Shown here piece by piece: positions 1-11,165 of a DNA stretch of 64,000 bases. The notes beneath the pieces are model-generated. The model searched no databases, had not been told where the DNA came from, and saw only the letters and a list, made by a program, of their open reading frames with translations. Source of the DNA: Bombardia bombarda (Eukaryota > Ascomycota > Sordariomycetes > Sordariales > Lasiosphaeriaceae); contig JAULSR010000001.1 in assembly GCA_030512295.1 (NCBI GenBank), positions 1,860,001 through 1,924,000 on the forward strand, given 5' to 3'. Made by a program: the position numbers and the translations under genes. The first letter of the stretch is position 1, and each line of letters opens with the position of its first letter.

Positions 1-813
1 GAGAGGGGCGAGCTCAGTTGGAGTGTCTGCGTGGAGATAGGCGCGCGTGGTTGGAATGGCGGCAAGTTGGCTATGATATTGGGCAAAACTGGTGGCGATA
101 TCCTTGGGCAAGGCTTCGCTGTTGAAAAAGCCCGAGTCTTTGAGAATCTGCCGCAGTTCGTGAGCAGCTCGAGCGTTGTCCCAGAAGTTTGCATAGTGAA
201 CCAGGACTTTGTGGAGGTCCTTGACGAAAGGCCAAGCAGAATTGGCATATTCGGCCATGTAGGCTCGCTTTTCGGCGAGCCTAAATTCAAATCCAGGGGG
301 CTGCTTGTTGACTAGCTCCAGGCTAGGCCCATCGATTTTCAAAAATAGCTGTCTGAGCTGGGTATTATAGAACTCGACGATCCGGCCGGGAAGCTCGCCA
401 CATCCGCCACACAGAGCGGCGAGCATGTTGTTGAATGTGCTGTTGAAATCCGCCAGCAGCTCAGTCCGAACGGATTGGAGTGTGGCTGCGAGAACAAAGA
501 GTTGAAACCAGAGGGTATATGTTCTGCAGATGGAGGCGAACTCGTCCACCTGCCTACCCATGTCTGCGTTGGCTACCTGGTTGGTGCGGTGGTCTGCTCC
601 AGTCCAGGTGAAGTCCAGGTTCCTGTTGACGCACCGCTGGCAGCCGTCCGGTGGGTCACCCCGGAACTGGAGCTTTGATTTGGTGCAATTGTCACAGGCA
701 GAGCTGTCCCGAACTGGCCTCTCCTTCTTCTGGGCTGGCTTTTGGATTGCCTTTTGGGCTGCCTGCTTAGCCGGCTTCTGTTGCCTTCTCCGAGCAATGG
801 CAATCAGTCCATT
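1..813 (-). CDS. Zn2Cys6-type regulator with altered zinc cluster, partial
   Basis: An open frame runs leftward from 813 and leaves the window at base 1, so the C-terminus is not seen. After a basic, Lys/Gln/Ala-rich stretch it reads ACDNCTKSKLQF, then about 190 bases later in the window's numbering GCQRC and NRNLDFTW. This is the layout of a fungal Zn2Cys6 DNA-binding cluster, usually C-x2-C-x6-C ... C-x2-C-x6-C. Here the third and sixth cysteines are both Phe (TTC codons at 664-666 and 610-612). The following roughly 190 residues look helical and match no domain I recognise. There is no ATG before the cluster: an in-frame TAG lies at 814-816 within CTGCTAG, which could be a 3' splice site, so an upstream exon may exist but I could not place it. 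The gene may encode a non-canonical regulator, a protein starting at the internal Met after the cluster, or a decaying copy. Confidence 0.6.
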
Positions 814-3022
814 CTAGCAGGGCCTTAGGATGGTAGTTAACATGAACTTAAAAGCATGGTAAAATACACGTCGGCTTATCTTGAGCATGAAGAAGGGGTG
901 TTCAGGACTCTTCTTGGGAGTTCCATTACTCCAGCCGGTAAAGAAAGTTATTGCAAGAGAACATGACCTCGGTCTTGACAGCTGAAGTACACCCCCCACC
1001 AACTAACCACACGAGCATTTCAAAGAGTCGTTCTTCACATAACTAGCTAGCGGGATTCCAGTAGCAGTTTCTGGCTCTCTTCTCTAATTGACCTCTTGAA
1101 AATAGCTATACTGGATCCTGAGATAGGTCCAATCATCCCCGGTTTTCTGCTCTCGATCAAGTGCCGGAGAAGACAGGGATGGAAGCTCAGTGAATCATCA
1201 TGGCTGTCCACATGCTGCAAGAACGAAGCCTATGTGGAGATTCTTGCTATAGTTTGAAAACACTGAACCTGCTGAAATCAAATCCTCACAACCTGACCCC
1301 GAAGCGGGAAGACTGGAAGTTTGATTGTCTTTCTTTGAATTTCTCTCGTCCATCTTGTGCTCGATTTTCGATGAAAAAACACTCCTAGATATTAATAATC
1401 GGCTATTTTTCTTCGACATTCAGTTTGTTTTCCTCCCACCAGCCTAGTGCAGTCGTTTCGTCCAACCTGCTTTCCTTCAGTTAGTGACGAGTCGTGGGAG
1501 TAGACAGACTTTCCCGATTCGGACAGGCTGTGGATTCTGATTGGTCAATCGCCCCCACGGTTGACACACGCCTTCCGAAACTTAAGCATGCCAACGGGAC
1601 AGATATGCAAGCCCCATCAACCTTACTTAGGTATTTACCTTTCTCTAATCATATTCAGCGCACTGGGCGGGTCCCGTCCAGGGGTGGGTCTCGAGGCACC
1701 TGTCGGGTCCAATCCCAGAACATTCCACCCGCAACCATTGACTCATCCAGGATCTATCTCTGAGATGTGAGCGGGTCTATGTATCAGGGTTTTGTTGGGA
1801 AAGCTACCTACATACTAGAACTTTCTGTCTTGGTCTGCTATTCTTAGAACTAAAGAATCCACCGGGGATGCAGCACAGAGAGTTATTCTCATCCATTGGA
1901 AATGGCGACGTGGCGAGATGAAGCAGAATAGCCTATTCTAGTAAATGAGGCTTCCATGTGATCAGGTATAAGTTATTCCGTAGCGAGATCGGGCGAACCC
2001 AAGAAGAATCTCGCGTTTGAATTCAGCAATCTACGAGATCAATTAGTCATTATATCAAGACAAGCGTGTAAGAGAACTAAGGCCAGCATTTTCAAAGACG
2101 GGAGAGGAGAGATGGGATGACCCTATGTGAGATGGTAGTAGTAGATTCACGTGAGTACTATCCATGAAAATATCCTGGTGATAACATTCCTCGAGATCAG
2201 GAACTATAAGAATGAGACACATCTCGAACATCAACTACCCTCAGCCCGTAACGACGGAGATGAATGGCCCATGTACGAATCAAGAATCAACATAGATTCG
2301 AGTTCCTAGGATAGCAAGCCTGGTTACTGACACCAGCACCAAGTAATGGAAAGTGTTTCAATCCCATCATACAAAGTCATCACCACTACACTATTGTCAT
2401 GCCGAACACCGACATAAGGCTCGGGATTCCTCTATACGAGTGTAATATAAGCGTTGAGTATGTTCAACCAAGTTTCAAGGGAACAAAGTAAGTAGGTGCA
2501 TGACTTACAGCAAACAACTCATCTCGTACCATGTGCGATTACTGGGGAACATCACCCATTTATCGCCCTGTTGTGTCGCTATACCATGATGCTATATTAT
2601 TTATAAGTCTCTGAACATTTCCTCTCACTTCATAAACCAGAAACTCATGAAGAGGGTCTCCAAAATGAAATCTAAAGACTCCAACGAGGAGGAATGAAAG
2701 AACGGGTGAGAGACGTTGACATTAAAAGTGGGCCTTGAGACCCCACTTGTTCACCCTACAATTCCGGTTACACAGTGCACCCACAGCTATTTTGCACTGA
2801 ACATGCACGTTGAACCCATCCATCCATCCATCCCCCTTCACGCAAGTACCGTTCGGGCCAAACCGAGAACCAAGCCACACGAATGGGTTGAGGTGAAATC
2901 TGACACTGTTTATCACCCCACGCATCTGGCTACTTCTTTTTCCTTTAAGTATCCTTACTGCAACCTCACCTTACCGTGGCAGACACCCATCCACATCTAT
3001 CTTATCACCCTATCTTGTCAAA
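814..3022. other. Intergenic, no supported gene
   Basis: No frame longer than about 90 codons with coding character is seen on either strand. The stretch should contain the missing 5' exon and promoter of the regulator on its left (minus) and the promoter of the TRM12-like gene on its right (plus). I saw no tRNA, 5S rRNA or repeat in it. Confidence 0.6.
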
Positions 3023-4542
3023 ATGACCCCGCCAACCACACAACCCGCGCCATCACCACCACCACCCTCCACAGAGGCAAAAGGCCATAATAAGCGGGAC
3101 AACAAGCATAGAGAAAAGAAAAAGAAGCAGCAAAACCCCATCTCCCGTGCCGTCTCCTCATGGCTGCAAACGCTACCCACTTCCTTGCTACTCACCACCA
3201 CCACCACCATCACCAACAACGACGACAATAATCTCAACCACAATGACAACAATGACAACAATGACGCACTCGCCAACCACAAACACCACCTCGAGACCAC
3301 CGCCCCCAAGCGATGGGTCATCTACGAGCCCATGGTCCTCCTCCCAAGCGGCAGCTTCACCGCCCCCGCCTGGCGCGCCCTCCTCGCCTCCCTAAACACG
3401 CCCTCGCCAAAAAACCAGACAACCACGCCATCAACCAAAGACGCCCTCTGGACAGCCATCCTGCGCGAGCTATCCCGCTCGTCCAAGACCCCGCTGACGC
3501 ATCTGGCCGCCAACGAGGGCATCCCCTTGCATGTCGGCGATGGCGATGGCGATGGTGCGTCCCCAGCAGCGGCAGAAGAGCAGGGGGGAAAAGAAAACCT
3601 CCTGCGCAGCCCCAGCGGGCTCAAGATGCTCTACGGAGACTTTGGAGGGCAAGCCGATGACTGCGGCTTTGACTCGGCGTGTTGGGTGTCGACGAGGCAG
3701 AATGGGATCGCGCAGATCTGGGCGCCGCGGTGGACCATGTTTAGTCGGGGGAATGTGAAGGAGAAGGCGAGGTTGTTGGGGTTTCATGGGGATGGGGATG
3801 GGGATGGGGGTGGGGGTGGGGGTGGGAGGGGCGGGGGGCTCGTGGAGGGGGGGAAGAAGCACCCCATCTGGCAGACTCTCAAACACCACAATCACCAACA
3901 ATAACGCCGCAAAAACATCATCACCACCACCACCACCACGTCCCCACCAAAAACAAAACGGCAGTCGACCTCTACGCCGGCATCGGCTACTTTGTCTTCT
4001 CCTACGCCAAGCTCGGCATGCGCGTCCTCTGCTGGGAGCTCAATCCCTGGTCCGTCGAAGGGCTGCGCCGCGGCGCAATTGCTAACCGCTGGACTGTTAA
4101 GGTTGTCCAGGGGGGTGATCTCCTCCTGCCCATGGCAGATCTCTTGTCAGGCGGGGAGCAGATAGTCGTCTTTCTGGAGGATAACGCCCGGGCGGGGGCG
4201 AGGATTGCTGACTTGAATGACAAGGGGGCAAGTCTTGATGTGCTGCATGTCAACTGTGGGTTCCTGCCTACGAGTGACAAGAGCTGGCGGACGGCGTGGG
4301 AGATACAGCAAGGGTCTTTAGGGAGTGGTGGGTGGTTGCATCTGCATGAGAATGTCGGGGTGGCGGATATACCGCGGAGGAGGGCCGAGATCCAGGGCTT
4401 GTTTGGTGGGTGGTGTGCGGAATCACCAGGGGAGGAGGGCAAGGGCAAGGCGGTGGTGGAGCATGTCGAAATGGTCAAGACGTTTGCGCCGGATGTGTGG
4501 CATGTGGTTTTTGATGTCTGTCTTAGCAGGAGGCGGGGCTGA
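3023..4542 (+). CDS. TRM12: tRNA wybutosine-synthesizing protein 2 (TRM12/TYW2), frame change inside
   Basis: Class I SAM-dependent enzyme of the Trm5/TYW2 family. Trm12 moves the 3-amino-3-carboxypropyl group of SAM onto the tricyclic base at position 37 of tRNA-Phe, a step of wybutosine synthesis in the cytosol. The N-terminal half has NPISRAVSSWLQTLP near residue 38, KRWVIYEPMVLLPSGSF near 96, and the family motif MFSRGNVKEKARLL just before a G-rich stretch. The SAM motif DLYAGIGYF (3967-3993) follows, with ELNPWSVEGLRRGA, then NCGFLPTS and GWLHLHENVG near the end. The N-terminal half lies in one frame and the SAM domain in another; they meet between about 3780 and 3960, in Gly-rich and His-rich repeat DNA. 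One missing base gives a protein of about 506 residues, against 462 in yeast Trm12. A short intron ending at CAG about 3964 is the alternative. Low-complexity Asn/Asp/Thr repeats interrupt residues 55-90. Start ATG at 3023 follows CAAA. Confidence 0.85.
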
Positions 4543-5122
4543 TGGGGTCAGTGTCGCTTCTTAGGAGGGTGTAGAAATATCAAGCCGACGGACGTGGTCG
4601 GTGTTCTTGGTGGGCTATGGGTATATGGCCAGTACCCACCGGGGGCTCTTGAGCTGCCACCTAGAGCCAGTGCCGCGACAGGCTGTGTGATAGTGATGGT
4701 ATTATTAGTTGTGGTGGTCGTCTTATTATATGAAATGTCTATTATATGTGTGTTTCCTTCTCTTCCCTTTTCCTATTTGTTTGTCGTATGTCGTTATTAA
4801 TTTATGTATCCATCTCGCCTTTGTGTGTGCATTTCTTATTCACACGTCATCACATCCGGGGTGGTAACGTCGTGCACTCCTCCCACCTCGCTAACTACGT
4901 CGTCTTGCCTTTGCCAGTTGGAGGGACTCAGCCACTGGGTGTGAACCCACCTGTCAGGCCTCCAAAGAACCTCGCTAACCACGTCGTGTTGCCTCTGCCG
5001 GCTGGGGGCCCTCCGCCACCGGGTATGAATCCATCTTTCAGGGCCTTAAAGACCCGCTCAGTGACTTGACAGCTGACCCCGACAGTCGCCGTAGCAGTTT
5101 CAATAACCACGGAGGCAGCCTC
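4543..5122. other. Convergent 3' region between TRM12 and EF-hand gene
   Basis: This 580-base stretch separates two converging genes and should hold both 3' UTRs. It contains a diverged direct repeat of about 75 bases: copies near 4890-4955 and 4968-5035 share the words CGCTAAC-ACGTCGT-TTGCCT and GGGTGTGAACCC/GGGTATGAATCC. No coding frame is supported. Confidence 0.5.
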
Positions 5123-5799
5123 CTAGTCGCGACGGAACTTTGCGGGTATGTTCTCCTCGACGATACTCTGCTTGTCCATGGCCTCCTGCCTCTCCTGGTC
5201 CTCCTCCATCTGCTCGTGCTTCTTGAAGTGCTCAATGTCCTCGGGGTGGGTGAGGTCCTCGAGCTTGGTGTTTTCGTCGTGGAATTTCTCCCAGTGATGG
5301 ATCTCGTACTCGTACTCGTCGTCCCCGTGGTGTCCAGGGCCGGTGCCGACGTCGGGCAGGGTCTTGTGCTCGACGTCGATGAAGCGGGCAAACTCGTCGC
5401 GGCTGACGAGGCCGTCGCGGTCGGCGTCGAGCAGGCCCAAGATCTCGCGCACGATCTCGTCCCGGCGCTCGGGGTGACGTGCTTGTTGGACTCGTCCATC
5501 AGGCCGTAGGTGCGCAGGATCTCGCGCGGCTCCCAGCTGCCGTCGCCGTCAAAGTCGTGCAGGGTGAAGAAGGAGGCCGAGTCGAAGCTGGCGAGGTGGT
5601 GCTCCTCTGCATTTCACATGATTAGATATTTCGTTTGGGTGAGACAATGATCAAAGAAGTACGTACCAGCCATGTGCTTCTCGATCCAGCTGGCATGCTC
5701 GTCGACAATTGGTTTTTGGGGGCTGCTGCCGCCGTTGTGGTCGCCATGTGAGAGGGCGCCTCCCGCTAACCCGACGAGGACAAGACTGGATAACCGCAT
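5123..5799 (-). CDS. Secreted EF-hand protein, Ssp120/nucleobindin-like, 1-nt frameshift
   Basis: The protein starts MRLSSLVLVGLAGGALSHG, a clear signal peptide, so it enters the secretory pathway. Two 12-residue EF-hand loops follow, DFDGDGSWEPRE and DADRDGLVSRDE, both with the acidic residues at positions 1, 3, 5 and 12 needed for calcium binding. The layout of signal peptide, EF-hand pair and charged Glu/Lys-rich C-terminus fits yeast Ssp120, an early secretory pathway protein linked to cargo receptors; that role is inferred. A 60-nt intron (5607-5666, GTACGT donor, GCAG acceptor) splits the codon after KHMA. After HVT the frame breaks at a run of four G on the plus strand (5471-5474). One more G there joins the two halves into a 205-residue protein. 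There is no HDEL-type ER tail. It converges with TRM12. Confidence 0.8.
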
Positions 5800-5826
5800 T
5801 TTGTGTGAGTGTGGGCGTGGTTGTGG

Positions 5827-5848
5827 TTTTTTTTTTTTTTTTTTTTTT
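5827..5848. repeat. T22 tract upstream of the EF-hand gene start
   Basis: An uninterrupted run of 22 T on the plus strand, 28 bases before the ATG of the EF-hand gene (so poly-A in its 5' leader). Such tracts vary in length and can exclude nucleosomes. Confidence 0.8.
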
Positions 5849-8244
5849 GTGTGGTTTTAGGCTTTTGGATGCCACGAGGAGAATGGATGTGGTGGTCGCT
5901 GGCTGGCTGGGTTACCTAATTCATTGTGTGGTCTTTGTCGCGATTCGATTCGATTGCTGGGCTAGAATCCGGCGACCGGCGGTGCGCTAGTCTGTCTGCC
6001 AAGCCTGCCATCGACGTAATTGCCGGTGCAACAAAAATAGCCCAATTGGCAAGTTGGTTCAGGGGCAGGGGTCCATTCGTCTTGTCTGTCTTTTGTCTTT
6101 ATTTTATAGTGCACCAACACTTTTACCAAAGACAATATTCATGCTTTTTGAGAAGTTTCATTCATTGCAATATTCTCTCCAATACTGCATTAGCCGTCGT
6201 CCGATGTTCGTGGCAGTCTGCACTGAACTTTAGGTGATTTCTTCTCTTCTCAAGTGTATTCGTAGTGCGGGGTTATCCGCGACAGTAGCCAACAACCCGA
6301 ACCCTTCTGCATTCCTCGTCCCTCGTCCTCGCAACTAGACGGCCAGAGCCTGTAACACCAAGACGCTTCGTCTCTTGACAAAGGCCCCATCCCATCACCC
6401 AATCACATGCAGCCAACACCGAGAACGACGAGCTGTCAACCGAACACCTTCCACGAGGCGTTAGGTTGCATGCCTGTGCTTGCATGTGCTTTGCCTGCGA
6501 TGTGCTTGTTTTGTCCTTGTGTTCCCTCTTGGCCGAGCCTGGCCTGCGGAAAGGGCTGAGCAGAGGAGGGGGAGGGGGCGGCGTGGCCATCATCTTTTTT
6601 TTCTTTTTCTTCTTCTTTTTCTCTTCTGTCTCTTTATCTCTCAACGCAAATTGTATGCATAAAAGGCACCTTTTCATTTCAACATGCTTCCTACCCATAT
6701 TTACCCAGCAAATCCCTCCCCATTCGGCGGGCGCCAGAATTGTTCCAGAAGGGCCAAAGGAAACGAGGAGGAGGAGGGGTTCAACCTTGTGTCGCATCGA
6801 CAAACGCACGCGCTTGCCCAGCCCGTTTGAGCCAAAATCCGAGAAAACGCAGAGATCGTTTGTCTGTTGTCTCTGACTGGTCGGGCTGGTTGTTATCCTA
6901 CGCGCCTGTCTTGTCTTATGTCTGTTATACCACCCGATATGCTTTACCAAGCGCTCACTGCGACTGCAACTGCATCTGCGACTGCGAGTGCGGCGGCACA
7001 AGACAAGACACCCCTCATGTACTGTACTGCTACCAAGCCAAAGGCGCAGCCCGGAAAAGCATCAAGGCGGCGGCAAGCGGCAACGGCAACAGCAGCGGCA
7101 GCTTTATGTTTTGTGTTTTAAGCAACCGCCCCCTCTCACGTCTGCCTCTTTGCCTATCCTTTGTGTGGTTTTTTTTTCCCTCCTCTCGCCATTTGTCAAA
7201 TTCTCATGCATCTATCTTTTTTCTGTCCATTGCGCTTCTTACATGTCTGTCGGCTAAAAAGATGGGACGAACTGCCTGCCTAGGCTGGATGCCGTCAGCA
7301 AGCAGCATGTGTAAAACTATGCGTTGGCGCTGGCATTGGCGTTTGTTGGCCGACCGGCACCTCGAACCAAGTCATTCACCCTCATGACCATCCACATCCA
7401 AAAACCAGGAATTTCACGCATGCTTACTTGGGTGCATCGGATCAGTGGATAATGTTGGCTGCCTCACTTCACTTCTGCGTTTCTTTCTCTTTCTCTTTTT
7501 TGAATCCCAATCTCATCATCCGCCCCCCTACTCCTCCTCCACAGGCAACAACCCCCTTACATCCCAACCTACGACCCTCCTCCACCGTCTTCAAACGCCG
7601 CAGAACGAGTCAGTCAAGTTATTTCCATTCTGCTTTTTCACCTCCTTAATCTTACTCCAACCAGTAAAATAAAACAAAAAGACAAGAGCCGGAGCCAGCA
7701 GCAGAGCCATGACCAGGGATAGTTTTTATCAGTACAACTGACCGCTAACACCGCCCCTAGGTAGTCACAGAAAACACCTTCCCGTCCCAAACATACAACC
7801 GCACATCATCCCTCTCTCTCGCCTCCCTGTCATTGCAAAGCGCGACCCCTTAGTCTTACTCGAACATTTACCTCGTATATATATATCAAGGACGGAAGGG
7901 GAGAACGAGAAAAGGGATCATCACCATCTATGAGATACGCTTTCTCTGCATGTTTTGACGACCAACGACCACCACCACCAACCACCGCCGCTGCCCTTCG
8001 ATATCGTTACAAACAGGACATGACTCTCATCAAAACAACCATGAGCAACAACAAGATAAACCCAGCTGTTATCAAGCGTGGCCATTCGACACATCGTCCT
8101 CGCACCATGCACACACCTAAATCACTCAAGCAAGGACAGAATACAAAGGGTAAAAAATAGTGAGTGAGTCAATGTTGTTGAAATTATGAGAAAACACACA
8201 CTCGCACAAGAAAGAAAACCGCCGTTTTGTTTTGCTTTTTATCT

Positions 8245-8258
8245 CCCCCCCCCCCCCC
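8245..8258. repeat. C14 homopolymer
   Basis: Fourteen C in a row inside a pyrimidine-rich noncoding block. The true length is uncertain in any assembly. Confidence 0.7.
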
Positions 8259-9556
8259 TCCTCGCGCACCCCGCCCGCGTGCGTATGTGCACCAGCATCC
8301 TCCCTTTCCAATCCCATTCATTCAATCCCTTCATATCCCCGATGATATCCATCATTATTGTTGTCGCTGTTGTACTGTTGATCCAATAATCATTTACACA
8401 CTCATGCTTGCCTCGCTCTCTCTCATTTCTCTCTCCCCATTTCTCTCTTATACACCCAAATTCGGCGCCAGCTCGGTTATATGCATTCCACTCATTCCAA
8501 CCACCCACCCTCCTCCACCCTTTTCCGGAATCGATGATGCGGGAATATAAAATGGTGCTGCTATTGCGTCGTTTGTTTTCATGATTCAATGATATATATC
8601 AACTCTTTGAGCCCGCCTCCCCTCCTCCATCCCCACCCCAATATGCTTTCGACGCCTAACCACCAGCCTGCCTGCCCCCTTTGATTGAAAAAATGTGTTG
8701 GGTATGATGATGATAATGATGACAACAATAGGGAAGTAGCCCCCCTCCCCCCTCCAGCCCCCTGACCCAACACCGAGCTCGTCCTCACCATGTGAAAAGA
8801 AATACAGAAGTGAAAATAAGACGACAGATGATAAGAGGAACAAAATAGTACGAGATTAGTACGGGGGAAAGGAAGTGGAAACAACCAGAACGGCCATGCC
8901 TTTCAACAACTCCTCGCAAATGTCATGAAAATGGGGCAACAATGGGCAACAATATGACACAAGGCAATCAACAATGACGACGCCCTTTAACATGCGATAT
9001 GGCGACCCAAATCAACGCTGTGCGACCTATCGGCAAAATAACCCATGACACAGGTTGTCTCCTTGAGATTTGTGTGGCGATTCGGCCCAAGGTGTCGGTC
9101 TCTGTCAAAGATCGCCCTCTGGGGGATTTGGTCGTATCGAAAGGCCCGGATTGGCAGTGTGGGGTATCTTGGGTATATCCTCCCTTTGATATGAAAACAA
9201 AATGTTGGCGTGATGTGTCGTTTTTTGGGGGATGTTGGAAGACAAAGAAAGATCAAGGAAAGATTTCTCCGGCCGACGTCGCAAAATCGAAAAACAGAAA
9301 AGACGATGACCGAAATTGGATCCGACTCCGAGAATAAAAACGCGACTATTGTTGGTACACACAGGCGGCTCTGTTTATATGAGAGGGCCTGGAGGGGGTA
9401 TTTGTTGAGGACGGTAGCGATACCGGAAACAAGCGGGTGCCAACCATGATGAAGAAGCCCAACCCAAGAAGAAATTCACCAAACTTTTTGGCGCCCATGG
9501 GAAAAAGAAACATCAACAACCGAAAAACCAAGAACCAAAACGCTTCTGCTCCTTCT

Positions 9557-11165
9557 TCACATGTTTTCGATACGAGCGCTGGGCAACTGCATCGACTGGT
9601 CCTCAAACTCCAGCTTCGTGGCGCCCCACGGGTCGTATACGGTGCTATACGGAGCGATTTGGCCAATGGTGGCAACCTCGACCGGCGGTTGGTACGCGAC
9701 TCCATTATACCATTGGTCCTCGGACTGCGCATGCTGTTGCTGCTGTTGCTGTTGGTACTGTTCCGAACCTTGCTGGGACTGGTTCGAAGGTGCCTGTACT
9801 TGCTGGGGAGGTGCCGTGTGTTGCATAACCTGTCCTTGGAAGGTAACCATCTGTGGTTGCTGCTGCTCGACAGGACTGGCGGTGTGTAGCGCATAGGTTG
9901 CTGCCTGGGCTGTTTGGGTATGTGTATAGAAGCTGTCTTGGGTGGACGGACTTCTCCCCGACGCCGTTGAGAAGCTACTGGGGCTGCTCTGGATGCTGCC
10001 TGTTAGACCGGGTGCGGAGGAGTAAGGAATCTCAAGTGGGAGCCGCTCAACCGCCTGTCGTGGCATCTGCTGGTATTGGGGATGCATCTGAGTTGCTGCG
10101 GAGTGAGGGTTCGTGTTCATGGTTGCCACCCCAGGGTTGTTCTGCTCGGTTACGAAGTAGCTATGCTGAGGCAGACTTGCTGTCCGGTGGAGCATGTGTA
10201 CGCCCGGGTGTTGGTGCTGTGGTTGTTGCTGTTGGGGCTGCTCGTGCGGGTGCATCATTCCCTGGTTATGCTGCGGAATGCCGTGATAGTCGTGTGCGCC
10301 GCCGGACGACAGGCTGTGTCTGTGAGCATACTGCTGCGGCAAGTTGTAGCTGTTCAACTGTTGGCCGAAGTCGGCAAAAGATGCGGCGCGATGAAGGTGG
10401 TGGCCGTGGTGATTAATCATGGGTATGTTCTGTGGTGGCCATTGCATCGCACTGCTCTTTGGGGTCGCCGGCGAGTCCTCGCTCCCGGTATCTGACATCG
10501 AGTCGTCGATTTCGGACGAGTGGATTCCGCGTTGGTGAGACCGTCTTTGGTGTTTTACCATTGTCGTCTTTCTGCAGAAGCTGAGTTGCATCGGTTAGTG
10601 CCGGGCCCTGGACGATAATGTGCAGGCCGTTTAACAAGGCGGGGCGGTGCCTTACCTCTTCAAGCAGCCATCGTGAGCACACTTATAAGGGCGTTTGCCC
10701 GTGTGGATTCGACGATGTCTTGCAAGACTCGAAGACTACGCTGAAGTCAGTACAGTTTGGCAAAGGAACAGCTATGATGAAAGATGACTCACATCTGAAA
10801 AGCGCTTTCCACATCCAAGGTGTTGACATTGGTGAGGCTTCTCTCCTGTGTGTGTCCGGATGTGTACCGTCAAAGCACTCCTTTGAATGAAGCTCTTTCC
10901 GCATCCTGGTGTGGGACACTTGTAGGGACGTTCATTGGTATGTATCCGGTAATGTCTTTGCAAGTCTGACTTGCGGTTGAAGCTCTGATAACACGGGTCA
11001 GCGACTCTTAGTTCTGCTCGTCTCGAGATCGGCCGGCACCTAGGGCAGGTCCGACAAGATGCCGAGCAAGGCTGAAGAGAACAGACATACCTTGCCGCAC
11101 GACACCCAGTCGCACTGAAAGGGACGAGTCGTCGGTTCATTTTCGACTAGTTCCATGAGTTCCAT
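9557..11165 (-). CDS. C2H2 zinc-finger transcription factor, four fingers, Gln/His-rich tail
   Basis: The coding exons are 11165-11091, 10984-10793, 10735-10656 and 10580-9557 (introns 106, 57 and 75 nt with GTATGT, GTGAGT, GTAAGG donors), giving 456 residues. The ATG at 11165 follows an in-frame stop and opens MELMELVENEPTTRPFQC. Four tandem C2H2 fingers fill residues 15 to about 125: CDWVSCGKSFNRKSDLQRH, CPTPGCGKSFIQRSALTVH, CQHLGCGKRFSDSSSLARH and CAHDGCLKSFCRKTTMVKH, joined by near-canonical TNERPYK, TGEKPHQ and TGKRPYK linkers. The remaining two thirds is disordered and rich in Gln, His, Ser and Pro, as in activator regions. Fingers placed at the N-terminus of a Gln-rich protein suggest a nuclear DNA-binding regulator of the Krueppel type. 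I recognise the finger set as conserved in ascomycetes but cannot assign a named orthologue. About 28 kb with no gene lie upstream. Confidence 0.88.

Larger units (their letters stand above)
5800..9556. other. Long intergenic stretch, low-complexity tracts
   Basis: About 3.76 kb between the EF-hand gene and the end of the C2H2 factor. It contains a T22 tract at 5827-5848 just upstream of the EF-hand start, a CT-rich run around 6595-6640, C14 at 8245-8258, and pyrimidine-rich blocks near 7480-7570 and 8400-8460. Frames of 215-242 codons near 6273-7387 overlap each other on opposite strands, carry homopolymer Lys/Pro runs and show no family; I do not call them genes. The right part probably includes the 3' UTR of the C2H2 gene. 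Confidence 0.5.

Noticed and set aside
6273..7387. Overlapping frames of 242 (minus) and 215 (plus) codons
   Set aside because: They lie on opposite strands over the same DNA, contain Lys/Pro homopolymer runs from simple repeats and match no family.
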